Positions 1 through 12,492 of a stretch of 64,000 nucleotides of DNA are shown one piece after another (the stretch's first letter is position 1; each line of letters opens with the position of its first letter). This stretch comes from Eonycteris spelaea (taxonomy: Eukaryota; Chordata; Mammalia; Chiroptera; Pteropodidae). The stretch spans positions 1,054,001-1,118,000 of the forward strand of contig PUFA01000170.1 in the NCBI GenBank assembly GCA_003508835.1. The letters are read 5' to 3'. The notes beneath the pieces are model-generated. The model ran no database searches. It saw only the letters and a program-made list of their open reading frames with translations, and was not told the DNA's origin. Made by a program: the position numbers and the translations under genes.

Positions 1-21
1 AAACATAAATTATAAGAAAGC

Positions 22-24
22 AAA

Positions 25-63
<39 letters not shown>
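22..63. repeat. (AAAT)n microsatellite
   Basis: About ten uninterrupted AAAT units at the window edge. Confidence 0.95.
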
Positions 64-889
64 GAATGAGATGAGGACATCACCCTATTTCAGACTGCCT
101 ATTAGGCATCGCTGAGATGTCCTTCAAGCACCATAGATTAAACTAAGCTTGCTGCTCTCTGAGGTTGGGGCAGACAGTGATCCTCTGTGTGTGAAGCAGC
201 CTGTACACACTGCCCATTTCTCCTAACCACACCCTACATGTGATGAGAAACCTAAACTCTGCAAAAAGGCCGCTCCCAGGGTCCAGCTTTCATTCAGGTA
301 GGGACAGCAATATCCTGTACCGATCCTGTAGTCACTTCTGCACCTCACTGTTCTCCAGTGCTGTCTCGTAGCATCTTCGTCTTGTCATACAGGTGCAGAG
401 GACATTTGTTTTACCTGCCTGGCAAACCACTCCTTCCACACACTTTTGTAGGACTAGAGCACCTATTAATGTGAATCCCGTCCCAGGAGTGTGGACTTAG
501 GACTGAGAGTCAGGCCAGTGACTCTCCAGGTGTAACATGCGGCAGCTGTCAGTAGCCTTGGTTCTACAAGCCCCTTGTGTCCTAAAATAGTTCATGTTGG
601 GCATCTCCCGATCACAAAAGACCAACCAATACATGATTATGCAATTTCCTTACCGGGATGGTGAACTCCATGAAAACATGGATGAAGGCATGGAGAAGAC
701 ACCTCCTCATCCTTGTCCAACTTTTTTTTTATTTCCCCACAGTTCCTAGCACAATCCCTTCAGTAAATATTTGTTAACTGATAGGTAAGGGGGGATTATA
801 TTATTTCTCAACGTATCTTGATTTTGAAAGCCACCTTGAAAAATTAAAAATCTTATTTTAAATGACAGTGTTAAATGGTTGAAAGCTAG

Positions 890-1085
890 CTTTCTCTCCC
901 TGATTCCTTAACTCTACTGTGCACCAAGAATTACTTGAGAGATTAAAAAGAGAGGAGGAAGAGGAGGAGGAGGAGGAGGAGGAGGAGGAGCTTAAAAAAC
1001 CAATCTCAGGTCCCATGCCCCTCATTCTGGTTTAATTAGAAATGCTCCCTAGGTGATTCTAATGCAGACAGAATTAAGAGTCATA
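890..1085. mobile_element. MER5A-like DNA transposon split by a GGA repeat
   Basis: GCACCAAGAATTACTTGAGA on one side and TAGGTGATTCTAATGCAGAC on the other match MER5A ends. A (GGA)n tract at 951-990 sits between them. Confidence 0.5.
951..990. repeat. (GGA)n microsatellite
   Basis: GAG/GGA triplets, nearly perfect over 40 bases. Confidence 0.95.
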
Positions 1086-1136
1086 GTTCCATGGGAATTG
1101 AAGTTCACTTTACAATAGATTAATGTAAATATTTAT

Positions 1137-1154
1137 CTATAGATGATAGATGAT

Positions 1155-1200
<46 letters not shown>

Positions 1201-1228
1201 GATAGAGAGAGAGAGATATAGGATAGAT

Positions 1229-1270
<42 letters not shown>
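1137..1270. repeat. Compound GATA and GA microsatellite
   Basis: A run of GATA units (1156-1204) is followed by interrupted GATA/GA and then pure GA (1235-1270). The minus-strand ORFs here (poly Ser-Leu/Tyr-Leu-Ser-Ile) are artefacts of the repeat. Confidence 0.95.
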
Positions 1271-1273
<3 letters not shown>

Positions 1274-3317
1274 CCTGTAAACACAGACACTTGAGGACGT
1301 TTACAATCAGAAAAGTTACATTTGGATAAAGTGTTTCCGTGCCTCTTCCCTTTAGTTCCTGTATGATACCCTTCCAACTCACAACCCCACCTGATTCCCT
1401 TAGTCAATTTTGTCCATTTGTGAAAAGTAGTAAGGATAGAGTAGGCATCATTCTGTCCTGCAAACCATCACTTGTCTTGGGGCTCCCTTAGAGTTTAGCA
1501 AATATGGACCCTGCTGGAGCAGAGAGCACCGGACAGCTTCACTGGTCTGAAGGTCGTTGGTTCTTCTCATTTCTGGCCAGGTGAACATATTCAGATTTTT
1601 AATTCAGAAAAAGATACCAATATTTACTTCTACAGTTCCTGCTGCCTTCAAAGTCATCTCAACAAATGCCTGCTCCTCTGTGAAGGTCCTCTGACCACAC
1701 TCTCTCCTCATGTTTATCTGAGCTCTCTCAGGACCAGCGAGAAAAGCATGGTATCAGGTGGGAATGTCATTGCATAGGTACGTGTTCCTCAGAAGACTGA
1801 ACATAAGGTTCTAACTTCGTATCTGTAGCTCCTCAGTAGCTTCTCATGAAACGTTGTGGAATGAGTGAATGAATATCAATCCACAGTCGACTTCCCAATC
1901 TCTGCAGATCAGTATGAGTTATTTATTTTGACTCCTTTCTCATTGTCTCCATTCTTTCTAGACCAACAAAGACACCAGCGGCAGCAGTCCATTAAGCATC
2001 CCTGAATCCTTTCTGATTAAGGCTCTTCAAAGTTCTGCTTTCAGCAGCAAGCTGTCCTGAACTGGATTTTCCTCAGTCTTCTAGATCGAATGGCTAAGGG
2101 TCTACCCAGGAAAATGAAATGAATGTAGTACTGAATTTCCAAAGCGCTCAGAGAAAATATGAAAAAAAAGAGTGAAGTAAAATAAAAGGGTCCTGTGCCT
2201 GAGTCAGGTACCTGGGATAGAGTAAAAAGGCGTCAGCCTTAATAAGGATGTCACAGCATAATGAAGAAAAACAATTAGGCTTCACCAACCCAAAGTAGGA
2301 AAAGGCTTCTGAGGAAGGTGGAAAGCAGCTGACGATGAGAAGGATTGACCCGTATATAAAATATGTAAAAAGAAGCCTTAAAAGTGTAACTCTCAGGATG
2401 GGCGGGGCTATTTTTACAGAGCACATCATTGGGAACCCTGAGCATAGTCGTGCAAGAAGAAAACACGTAACATTTCCGATGTTCAGGTAGAGTCGTTATT
2501 TAAGTACGGAACATGCTTTAGAAAAAAAAATCAACTATAGAAATATAATGTTATCGTAATTACTTTAAGTTAGAAGATCTGAGAGAAAAGACTTGAACTT
2601 TTAAATTTATACGGCTTCTGATTTTTTTGTATGAATCATACTCCTTTTAAAAATAAAAATAACATATTGACTAAAAGCCACAGATATGCTTTCAATAAAA
2701 TATTCCACAAAGTCAGACTCTAATTATAATACAGTCAGGTACATTCATGCACAGCGTTTGAGCCCATTCAAACCGAGAGAACAGTACAATGTGGAAAAGT
2801 ACTGCTTGAGTTTATTATTAGAACGATGTTAAAATTTATATTAAAAATTTCTTAAGTTTCATGTTATTAGATGTCGCTCATGGTCGTGAGCGCGGAAAGA
2901 GACGCCTTTACTTGTGCCTGTCAGCGACGTGCGCAGGCAGGAGGCTCGAAAACGTCAGACTCCCTGCCTTTTGGCAACTGATCTTTTCAACACCGGATTA
3001 TAACTTCTTCTTCTTCTTTTTTTTTTTTTTTCAAGAATTTGATTTTTTTCCATCAGATCCCAATGTATGAACTTTTGGGTTTTTTGTTTATTTTTACATG
3101 CTAGCTAAGAATCGGCAAGAGACTATTAATTTTCTAAGACATCCTTCCTTAAAACAGCTCTATTTTCAAAGCAATAAAACCTTTTAACCAAACTTTTTTC
3201 CTGGGCCTAACAACACGTACTCTAATTTGAAACTTTAAAATGAGTATCATTGATGCATTTGTTCCCAGCAATCAGCCCATAGTTAAGAGTCTGTCTACAT
3301 GTAAGGCAGCAAAAAGG

Positions 3318-3430
3318 ATGGGAGATTGGTTATGGCGTTAAGGCTGCATTTAAATCGGGGCTGTCACACTTGCTAGCTGTATGACCTTGGGCAAGTCACT
3401 TCACTTCTCCACGTCTGTTTCCTCCACCTA
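3318..3430 (+). mobile_element. MIR
   Basis: It carries the MIR core CTAGCTGTATGACCTTGGGC followed by AAGTCACTTCACTTCTCC. Confidence 0.8.
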
Positions 3431-3511
3431 AACCTTTTCGGGGATATATAGTAAGATAGCTCATAAGTTTTACTTATAGATTTATGGTATTTAGCACATG
3501 GTCTAAATACA

Positions 3512-3513
<2 letters not shown>

Positions 3514-3566
<53 letters not shown>
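3514..3566. repeat. (CA)n microsatellite
   Basis: About 26 perfect CA units. Confidence 0.97.
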
Positions 3567-3568
<2 letters not shown>

Positions 3569-5006
3569 GTGTTCATGACATTCTCTGAAGACTTAACAGC
3601 CTTTGCAGGTCTGCAGATGCCAGGCTGGAAATCCAACTAAGATAATTTGAGCTGACAAATTGTCTTGCTCATAAGTCTTTTTCTTAGCACATTCTGCCTG
3701 AGGATTTTGACCCTCACAAGGCCTGTCCAGGGCAGCTCAACCTTGGGATCCAGCTTAATAGGAGGCCTGTGAGCATCTGTGAGCAACTTTCTCTGCACAA
3801 GCAGCCCTGTGGCTTTGTTAAAAGCATTCTAAATTTCTTTATTTGTTATGTTTTAATTTTTTATTTCTAAAAATCCAAGGCTTTTTTGTTTTTCTTATTT
3901 TAGATTATTCTATCTCATTCTTTAAATCTTCAATTTCTAACTGGTATTATTTCATTACATTTATCCTTTAGATTTGCTCACCTTATTTTGAGCGGTTCCT
4001 CAATTTACAGAATATTTTTTTATTTTAATTTATATTTTTATTGTTTTAAGTGTATATTTTTAAAAGTCTCACTAGTGCCTTTATTTTTATTGCAACCATT
4101 TTTTAGCTTTAATTTTTTACAATACTTTTTTACTTTAATATTTTTGAAGTTGCAATATTTTAAATGTATTTACCTACATTTCTATTTCTTTCACATATTA
4201 AATAACAGGTAAATAGTATGAGCAAATGTTTAGACTAGTTCATCTCCTAAAGCAGTCTTTTCTCCTCTAGTTCGCCCAGAAAGGGGTGGGATATTGGAGA
4301 CACTGGCTGGTGGCACGTCACCGAGTAGAGTGGAATGTTTAGGAGGGGGAGCTGTACCATGTCTGAATTTATCCATTTAAAAACAAAACAGAAGCCACTA
4401 CTGTGGCCCATCCGGTGTCCTGGAGCCCCAGAAAGCTGCTATTCCTGTCGCCTAGATCACAACTCTTCTCCATAAAGAAGTCTTCCGAAAACAGGGACTT
4501 TGGGTCAACTCCATAAGGTAAAAACTGCACATTAATTTAATCGGACTTTAGTTACTACAAAGTCAGTTGGCTAAGATACAGAGTGGACAAGAAAAGTGTT
4601 TGCACAGCAGGCCTGAGACTGTTGTCCTTGGAAAGGCCTGCGTTCAAGTTCCCCAGTGCAAGCCAGGGGGAACTTGATCATTACACAGCTCCCAATACTG
4701 ATATCAAACTTCCCCTAACGACAAGGGTGGTGGCTGTGCCTGGACCGTGTGAACAGTCAAGTTTAGGCGGAACACCTGCTTTCCTTCTGAGAGCCTGGGA
4801 TTATGGCATCTGCTCAGCAGAAGGTGCTTCCAGGACCAGCCCCCAGATAAAACCTTGGGTGCTTTTCTAACGACCTTCGCTGGTAGATGACGCATTGACA
4901 ACAGTGTTGTCACCACTGGTTTCTGGAAATGAAGCACATTCCATTAACTCCTCTAGGAGAGGATACTTGGAGGCTTGTGCCAGTTTCCTCCAAGACCTCA
5001 CTCCCT

Positions 5007-5144
5007 AGCTACAGCCGTATGACCCTGAACATGCCCAATCTCGAGTTCTCTGAGTTCAAAAGCTAAGCATGATCGGGCCTGGATAGTATTGGATGGGAGA
5101 CCACTAGGAATACCCGGTGCTGCAGGCTTTAAAAAAGAAAAAAA
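5007..5144 (+). mobile_element. 5S rRNA-derived retroposon, full-length head, with TSD
   Basis: The plus strand follows 5S rRNA from its first bases (AGCTACAGCCGTATGACCCT) through the internal promoter region (AAGCTAAGCA, CGGGCCTGG, TTGGATGGGAGACC) to GGTGCTGCAGGCTTT. An A-rich tail follows. A perfect 10-bp direct repeat CTCACTCCCT flanks it (4997-5006 and 5145-5154). About 15-20% of bases differ from the mammalian gene, so it is a retroposed copy and not a working 5S gene. Elements of this type are known in fruit bats. Confidence 0.88.
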
Positions 5145-7449
5145 CTCACTCCCTGCATGCGTCCCTTGGTTGATTTTGCTTTGCAAACTTCTCTGTAATA
5201 AATTTTAGCTGTACAAGTGCTCCTGTCTTTTTAAATTTTATTTATTTGTTTGTTTGTTATTGTTAGTATCATTATTTCGTGATGAAATGCTTAAGGTCTA
5301 CCCTCTTACCAAATTAGTCTAAGGGTACAAAGTTTCAGTCATGCATGATGAACGAGTCCTCAGATCTACTGTTCAGCATATAACCTAGAGTTAATAACAA
5401 GGTATTATATTATTCTTAACATTTTGAGTAAAATAAATTCCAACGAAGCATCCTGGAGCTGCCTGAAGGTGTGTATCTAGTGTAAATTTGCCCAAATAGG
5501 AAGAGATGGCCAATCTCCAATGATATTTGAGAGGCCTACTTATCTCGGTTTAAAGTCCCAGCATTGGTGCCCAAAATTTGTGTCCAAAGCCCCTTCTGGC
5601 TCCTCTATGGTACACCTGTCCATTCTTTGAAGTCATCTTAAATCCTTTTGGAAGAGAGACATAGCATAAACAAACAAAATTAATTTCATAAGTCATTACC
5701 CTGAATCTGAAATTTAATATAAATGTAAACATTTATATTAAAATTTTATATTAAAAATAGTCATTTTTACAGTTACTATTTTGTCCTTTTGCTCACTTGC
5801 AGTCCAACTTTTTTAAAAAAACCTTTGGTCAACTTGATTCAAACCAAAGAATTAGCAAGTGGCGTGATGTGACTCATCTCTATTTTGGTGGTATGCAGGT
5901 TAAAGCAGCAAGACGTGGCAAATGAGGAAGGTCCGTATGTTTGTCCCTTTAAAACCAGCTCCAAATAAGTGTTGTACATTAAAAGTAGTCTTTCAATTTA
6001 AGTTTCTACTTGCACTCACCAAAAAAAAAAGTTTAAAATTCTCTAGAAAAGCTATTTTTCTCCTTCTTGATATGATTATCATAATTCAATCCATAAAGAA
6101 AGAGCTGGGTGGGAATATATTAACATTTCAATTCAGCTCAAAATAACTTAATTATTTTCCACTTTACTTTCTATGCCATAAGTGTCACAGCCCCTATGCA
6201 ACCTGTGGTAAATTAAGTTTGATCTTATGTTGTAAATTATATCTTGCTGTAATTGGAAATCTCCTTAAGGAATCTTCTGCGATGTGGTGACTGAATTCTT
6301 GCTTTGCTGAGTGTCACAAAACAGGACCGCAAGGCTTGTACAGGCAGCATCGTTACCTTCCAGGGCACTCTAGAAGCAGGCTTCTTATATGACACGAAAC
6401 ACCGCACGGTACTTACTGTTCAGCTCATGGACCAACAATTAAGTAGAAACAAAATTTTAACATATTCATGGTTCGACACATCACCAAGGAAAGATACAAG
6501 TGAGAACAATTTTGAAAGTACACTTGCGTAGCTGCCTGTTGGTAAACTCACGTTCCTGCTGTTATTTGAATCACGGCCAAATAAATACATTTATCACATC
6601 GCCCCTCCGAGTGTGTTATGTGATTCATAAATCATCTGACATCTAAGAGTAACAAAGCCATGTAAACTCAATGACCAGGAGGTGAGATATTGATTGGAAC
6701 TAAGTGATCTTTAAATTTTTTTTCACAAGAAATAAATCCATAGAAAAAGATTTTTCTGCCCTTCCTGACAGGTTTATAGGTTCATAAGAAACCTTCTCTA
6801 AGAGGTGCTCCTATGACCTCGGTATCCCTTGTGCAGTGTTGTGACGACAGCTAATTGGCAGATTCCCAACTACAGAAGCGAAGCTGCCTTCCTGCCCACA
6901 ACCTTTCCTCTCTGTGTTCTGAAAATACATTTAAAGGCAAAAGAGAAGGGGGAAACCTCAGAGACATCACAATCCAAAGAGATTCAGTTTAATCCATAAA
7001 ATATCCCCAAAAAAGAATGCAGCTTCTTCCTCCCCCGCTGGGAACAATCTGACAGTGGTGAACTTGGTGTCATCTGATCAATTTATTTCTATAATTTCTC
7101 CTTTAAGAAAGGACCTGATAACCTGTGTATCATATGACAGTCATAAATGACCAGGCAGATTTTATTAACGGGAAGGAATATTATGTAGAGAAAAAACAGC
7201 AAGAGCCTGACATTATCTGACTTTTGTGAAATTCAAAGTATAAGATTTCCTTGTGCTCTTTGAACTAAAACTGTCATGTATTTCAGGAAATGGTCACAAC
7301 TTGGAAAGTCAGTAAAGGAAAATAAACTCCAAAACAGAGAACTTGACAAACTGACTTGAAGACACCAACAAGATTGGATCAAATATAAAATTATAATGAG
7401 ACTTCAGTGCATTAAAAACTAAAAATCCAAATCATAAAGGCCAGGGGAA

Positions 7450-9408
7450 ACATAAATTGCATAAAACTTTTATTATTTATTAGCAGTGTATTCTTCTACA
7501 CTTTAAAATAGAACAAAATATCCTTTGGAAGTTAAACTATTCATAACAAAATACATGTCAAACAATTTTTATTACTGGAGTAGAATTACTTTCTATATAC
7601 TTTCTATATTATATACATACACTCCTTCATTTGTCTATGTATGCACATGTGTATAAATAATTAAGACTTACACATGTAGATACATATGACTAATATACAC
7701 ACATAATTATAAAGAGTTTATAGTAGTCAATTTTACAACCATTTTAATAGCTGCACACAAATTAGTGTTCACAGAACTAAAACTGGCAATATGGTTCCCT
7801 TTCCCACTTCTCAATGTCATCAGAATTACTTTTCACTGATAATTTTTTAAAAACAATGTCATCCTATACATGAATCAATCTTTTTTTACAATAACTCATA
7901 ATAAAATATTTTACTATTTCAGCTTTAGAAAAGGTATATAATTTAATTCCACTTGATTTTTGATTCCTAAAACATACAATTCATTTTTTTTATAAGTTTA
8001 GTGCAATTATTTGGTACTGTAGTTACTGAAGGTTAAGTTAATCAACCTGAGTCAAACATTCATTCAAATGCCTTTTTAAAAATGTAAAACATAAACAAGA
8101 TGTTTTGCTGAAGCATATATAATAGTCTCTAGGTACCCCTCCTAATAAATACATTATAAAAAACTCAATGGTTTGAGAGTAAAGCACTTCATACAAATCC
8201 ATTTAACTGTCTCTGAGTCGTCCATTCTTAAGCAGCATGGAAGAGAATCAGAATCTAAATCTTCCCAACTCCCCACAGAAATGAAGCCTACAGGCTTCTG
8301 GAGGCCTGAATATAAGATCACACTTACAGGAAAGGGCTGTGAGTACCTCATTTTTCATGTTAGGTTTCTGATATGCAAGCTTGTGTGCCAGGGGGTTGTA
8401 ATTTCTTTGAAATATATCTCTTTAACACACTTAGCAGCATCTCAGTTATTTTTCTTCATTGATTTAAAACTGGTGCCAGACCATGTGTGATTATTATAGG
8501 CAACAACCAACTCGTACCAAAAGCAGAATATTCTAATTGGCTTAAGAGCTCTTTTGAGAGGAGGAAAGAAATAAAAACATTTGGAATGTTGAGTCATTTC
8601 ATGGAGCGTAGCCATGCTTTTGAGAGAAACATTCAGTGAATGCTGATCTTCAACGGATGTTAAATTTTGCTAAAGCAAAGCCCCCAAGGATGCAAAACTA
8701 AATGGCTCAGCAACAAAAACAAAGGGAAAGGAAATGGTCTAAATAAGCCTTATCAAATGATACTCTTGCTAGAGATAAACTTGAATAAATTCATGACATT
8801 AGACTGACTTCCCCCCAAAAATGAACTGATCTGCCATATTCACAGTGGGAACATAAAAATAACTTTCTAAAAACTTTCTCCCTTATTTTCTCTTATTTTT
8901 TCTTGATCAAGAGGAATTATGTATTCATTGTACACAAAACCATACTAAACAAATTCAAAATACAAATTTTTGGTAGCAAACAGCAAGAAAACCTAAGTCA
9001 AAATATAGTCTAGTTTTTACATAATTTTATATATTTATAAATTTATCAAAATAGTCCTTTAAAGTTCACAATACGTACATAATGTAATACTGTACATGTA
9101 AATGTAATAACAAGTGTATTACCAAAATACATTAAAAATAACCTTTCAAAATACCAAATCCAACATTAAAACTGTCTTAAAAAGTGTTGACATCCATTAA
9201 CAGAATTTCAGTGCATTTATCGTAGTTATTAACCAGAGTTTTCCAGTTTCAAGTCTCTTTTGAAGGTCTTATCTTAGTGCTCTCTTTAATTTAAGGAAAG
9301 AAGGCGGCGATATTCTTCCAGCAAGCAGTCACTTTCTCTCTACATTGCTCGTCCAGATGAAGAAATTGTGTCTAAGAGTGGAACAGCGTTGGCCGGCGTG
9401 GCAAGGCC
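7450..9408 (-). other. CDC14A: CDC14A 3' untranslated region (end inferred)
   Basis: This is AT-rich sequence after the CDC14A stop. On the minus strand, two overlapping AATAAA signals lie at 7481-7476 and 7474-7469, and a further one at 7573-7568. These are the first convincing canonical signals I find below the stop, so cleavage near 7450 is proposed. The region has few recognisable repeats, as expected for an untranslated region under some constraint. The exact end is not shown by sequence alone. Confidence 0.5.
7469..7481 (-). terminator. Twin polyadenylation signal AATAAATAATAAA
   Basis: On the minus strand two AATAAA hexamers lie within 13 bases, about 1.9 kb below the CDC14A stop. This is the best candidate for the main mRNA 3' end. 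Confidence 0.5.
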
Positions 9409-9438
9409 TTAGTAATGGACATATTCAGACTGAAGGGA
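9409..9438 (-). CDS. CDC14A: CDC14A terminal coding exon (SLQSEYVHY and stop)
   Basis: After acceptor TCCCCTGCACAG the minus strand reads SLQSEYVHY followed by TAA at 9411-9409. This is identical to the human C terminus. The exon follows a 15.3-kb intron and joins in phase 0. The coding part is only 30 bp, too short for ORF finding, and was located by the peptide match. Confidence 0.96.
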   Translation of the reverse strand, partial: SLQSEYVHY

Positions 9439-11637
9439 CTGTGCAGGGGAGAGACACAGAGTGAGATTAAACTCCACCACACATAAAAATTCTAGCACGT
9501 CATACAGCTTTCTCCCTCAACACAAGGCAGTTTGGGTCTATTGTATAGCAGGCAAATGAAATAAACTAAGAAAAAATAGGAAAAAAAGGAGGGAAACAAA
9601 GCTTTTGCTAAGAACAAGATGAGATATTCAAATGTAAAAGTGACTGCAAGAAAAGTTTGTTTTAAAAGGCTTACTAATTTATTCAGAGTGATTAAAAATT
9701 AAGTATTACTTGAATTAGTAGACAGCGCTAAACTCACTTCCAAGCCTTTGTGCAATAATGTTAAATTTTACACAAAAATATTAAATGGCATTTGTAACTA
9801 AAGTGAAGATTATCAGAATATACTATAAGAATATGTATACTTTTTACTTAATTCAATACATATCAAATAAATATGCAGTAGAATTAGCAGCGATTTAAGT
9901 AAATTCCTTAAGAATTTTTGGATTTAATAAATACCTTACAAATCCTTTCCACTTAGGGAGACACAAAGCACTACTAGCTTTAGTGTCTGATCTTAAGACC
10001 CAAAAGCATTTGTGCAGAAGAATCTTGACAATCGTAACATAATAAACAGTGGGCAATTTTCAAAAGAAAGGAAAATGCAAGTTCCTCCCACATGATATTC
10101 GATAATAACATAAAAAAGGAGCATGACTGGGATATGTAATCAGAATGTACTGATAAGAGGCACAAACCAGGAAATGACAGAGGTAAAGAAAATCTGTGCC
10201 TATAGTTATTTTGAGCAGCAAACAGCAGTTAAAAAGAAGGAACGCAGTTGAGTTTAAACATTAAAAAACATTTGTACAACTCCTCTAACCAAATACCTCA
10301 GAACAAAGTTTACTTGATTTGTTACCAAATGCCCTTCTCTCCTCTCCCAATAATTATTTTTCAAATTGATCTGCAGCATTTTATTAGTAGGTCATAAATC
10401 TGAGACTGGTCCGTTTTGTTAATGGTATAGGGATCAGTTAAAAAAGAATTTGTCCATTTTCCAAGTAATTTACAAAAGGATTGACACTATCCTTTCAAAA
10501 CCCCAGTGAATTCTATACCCTGTCAACAGCCATTTACTAATTATCTATCAACACCATGAATCAAAAAGTTATAGTCCCTGCCTCCAAAAAGGGCAAACAA
10601 ACAAACAAACAAAACTCCAACTCCCATACAGACATAAAATGAAAAGACAAAGGTGTCAACATTAAATAATAATATACACAGGGTGAGAGTAACGTTATGT
10701 TAACGCACACGCAAAGGATTAGGCTAGGGGTGCTAAGGGAAGGTTTGATGGGGGCCGGGGTTCTCTATGCTGCAAGCTTCCAGGAAGAGGTTAAATGTCA
10801 AGAGATTCTAGGAAGAATGGAAAACGCTTGGTAAAAGCTGTCTTTCTGGTTGCAGGATGTGGTTTAAGATAGAGCTGAACTCACGGAGAGATTAAAAAGG
10901 TGAGACTGGGAAAATCCAGTGAAACCAGTCCAGCGCCTTGAAGCCCATCCACATTTAACTTGTAGGACACCAGCTGCCATCCCAGCAATTAGAGCTTAAA
11001 AGTGGACCATCATTTTTCTAGCTGCTTTTTCCCAGTTTCTCCTGGAGTCTGGCAAGTAGGCAGAGAGGGCAGAGCCAGGCGTCTCCCAGCTGCAAGAATG
11101 CCACACATGCACACTATACATTGCCTTTATTTTCGTGGGAATATTTAATTTTCCTTTTGTTCTAATTAGAAAAATTGTTTGTGTTATCACTACCAGAAAT
11201 TACAAAGCTCCTCAGATTTCTTCTAAATTTAGAATAAAGGTGTTTGGCAGCTCTCTCAAGGTTCATCAATTCCCAATAAACAAAGATATAGCAAAGGAAT
11301 GGATCCTAAGGCAAGTGACAGTTGTGAAATTAACTTTCTTCCAGGGTAAAGTACTTTATCTCTGTATCTGGAAATCAAAACAGTCTAAAATAACTTTATT
11401 TCCATCACTCATATGAGGCATATGCCGTCTGGCAGAAGCCTGTCCTTGCACAGGTCAGAGGTCATAAACTCTGGCTGGTGTTTAATCTGGCCTTCAGATG
11501 CCGTTTATCACAATTTCTACTGCTACCTTTGCCTCCTACCCAATTTGCTCACTTATGTTGCCTAAGTGGCCCTGCAAGCCTCTATAAACAAAAGAAGACA
11601 TGACTGGGCCAAAGAAGGGACCTTCTGTTACGTTAGT

Positions 11638-11725
11638 TAATTCATTCAAAAATAATTCTTGAACATCAGTAGTATATATTAGGCACTGGGGATAAAAATA
11701 CACCACCAAAGTTCTTGGAACAAAA
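11638..11725 (-). mobile_element. L2 scrap
   Basis: The stretch from ATTCATTCAAAAATAATTCT to TTAGGCACTGGGGATAAAAA is an antisense L2 3' end. Confidence 0.5.
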
Positions 11726-12269
11726 CATATTCCATGGTTTCTTTATATGGTGTAAAGAAAGTTAAAGGAAATAGATCAGTAAAAAGGCACAGCAAATTAT
11801 TCTGACATCAGTATTTTGAAACCAATTAACTTCCTTTCGCTTTCAATCTAAAATAAAAATCTTAATGGAAGTGGACTTAGGGGAAAAAAGAGAATTGTTA
11901 ACATCTACCAGGCCTATTCACTTAAAAAATTATAGTTAATAATTCAAGGCCTTTCACTGGGGGAAGCAGTAGTGTGAGATGATGGTAATATTTAGATTTC
12001 AAGCACCACCAGCTCGCACGACGGAGCCGTATCTAGGGTCTCTGGAGCACCTGTTCTCCGAAGTACACACATCCTGAAGTTACTACCATCCCGGAAAACA
12101 CAACGGCCAGTATCAGCATCTTTAACTTTTATAGTAAAAATGCACATATATTTGAACTTCATGAACGATACAATTATTGCTAATGGTTTTATTGTTCAAA
12201 AATATATTGAAGTACAACCACCTGGAATTCTTAATAAACTAGATATATTACCCAACAGGTCAATTATTC

Positions 12270-12492
12270 TACAATAGATACTTATTGAGTACTTTCTATA
12301 TAACAGGCACAGTTCTAAATATTTTATATGTATTGACTCATTAAATGCTCCAGACAACTCATTTTACAGATGAGAAAACTGAGGTACAAAGCAGTGAAGT
12401 GACTTTCCCAATATTTCACAACTAGAAGTGGTGAGGCTGGAATGTGAGCTCCTGCAGTCTGGCTGTGAAGCCCAAACTCTTAACCACCATAA
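12270..12492 (-). mobile_element. MIR
   Basis: CATTTTACAGATGAGAAAACT, GAGGTACAAAG and CAAACTCTTAACCACCATAA show a nearly full antisense MIR. Confidence 0.85.

Larger units (their letters stand above)
1..7449. other. Intergenic DNA downstream of CDC14A
   Basis: No exon or conserved reading frame is seen. Contents include an (AAAT)n tract, a MER5-like fragment split by a GGA repeat, a GATA/GA microsatellite, a CA repeat, a MIR, a T-rich stretch at 3840-4200 and a 5S-derived retroposon. In other mammals GPR88 lies beyond CDC14A on this side, but it is not within this window. Confidence 0.7.

Noticed and set aside
1120..1407. 95-aa minus-strand ORF with a start codon
   Set aside because: Mostly Ser-Leu and Tyr-Leu-Ser-Ile repeats read from the GA/GATA microsatellite.
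5007..5130. A functional 5S rRNA gene
   Set aside because: Too many differences from the mammalian 5S gene, plus an A tail and TSD. It is a retroposon.
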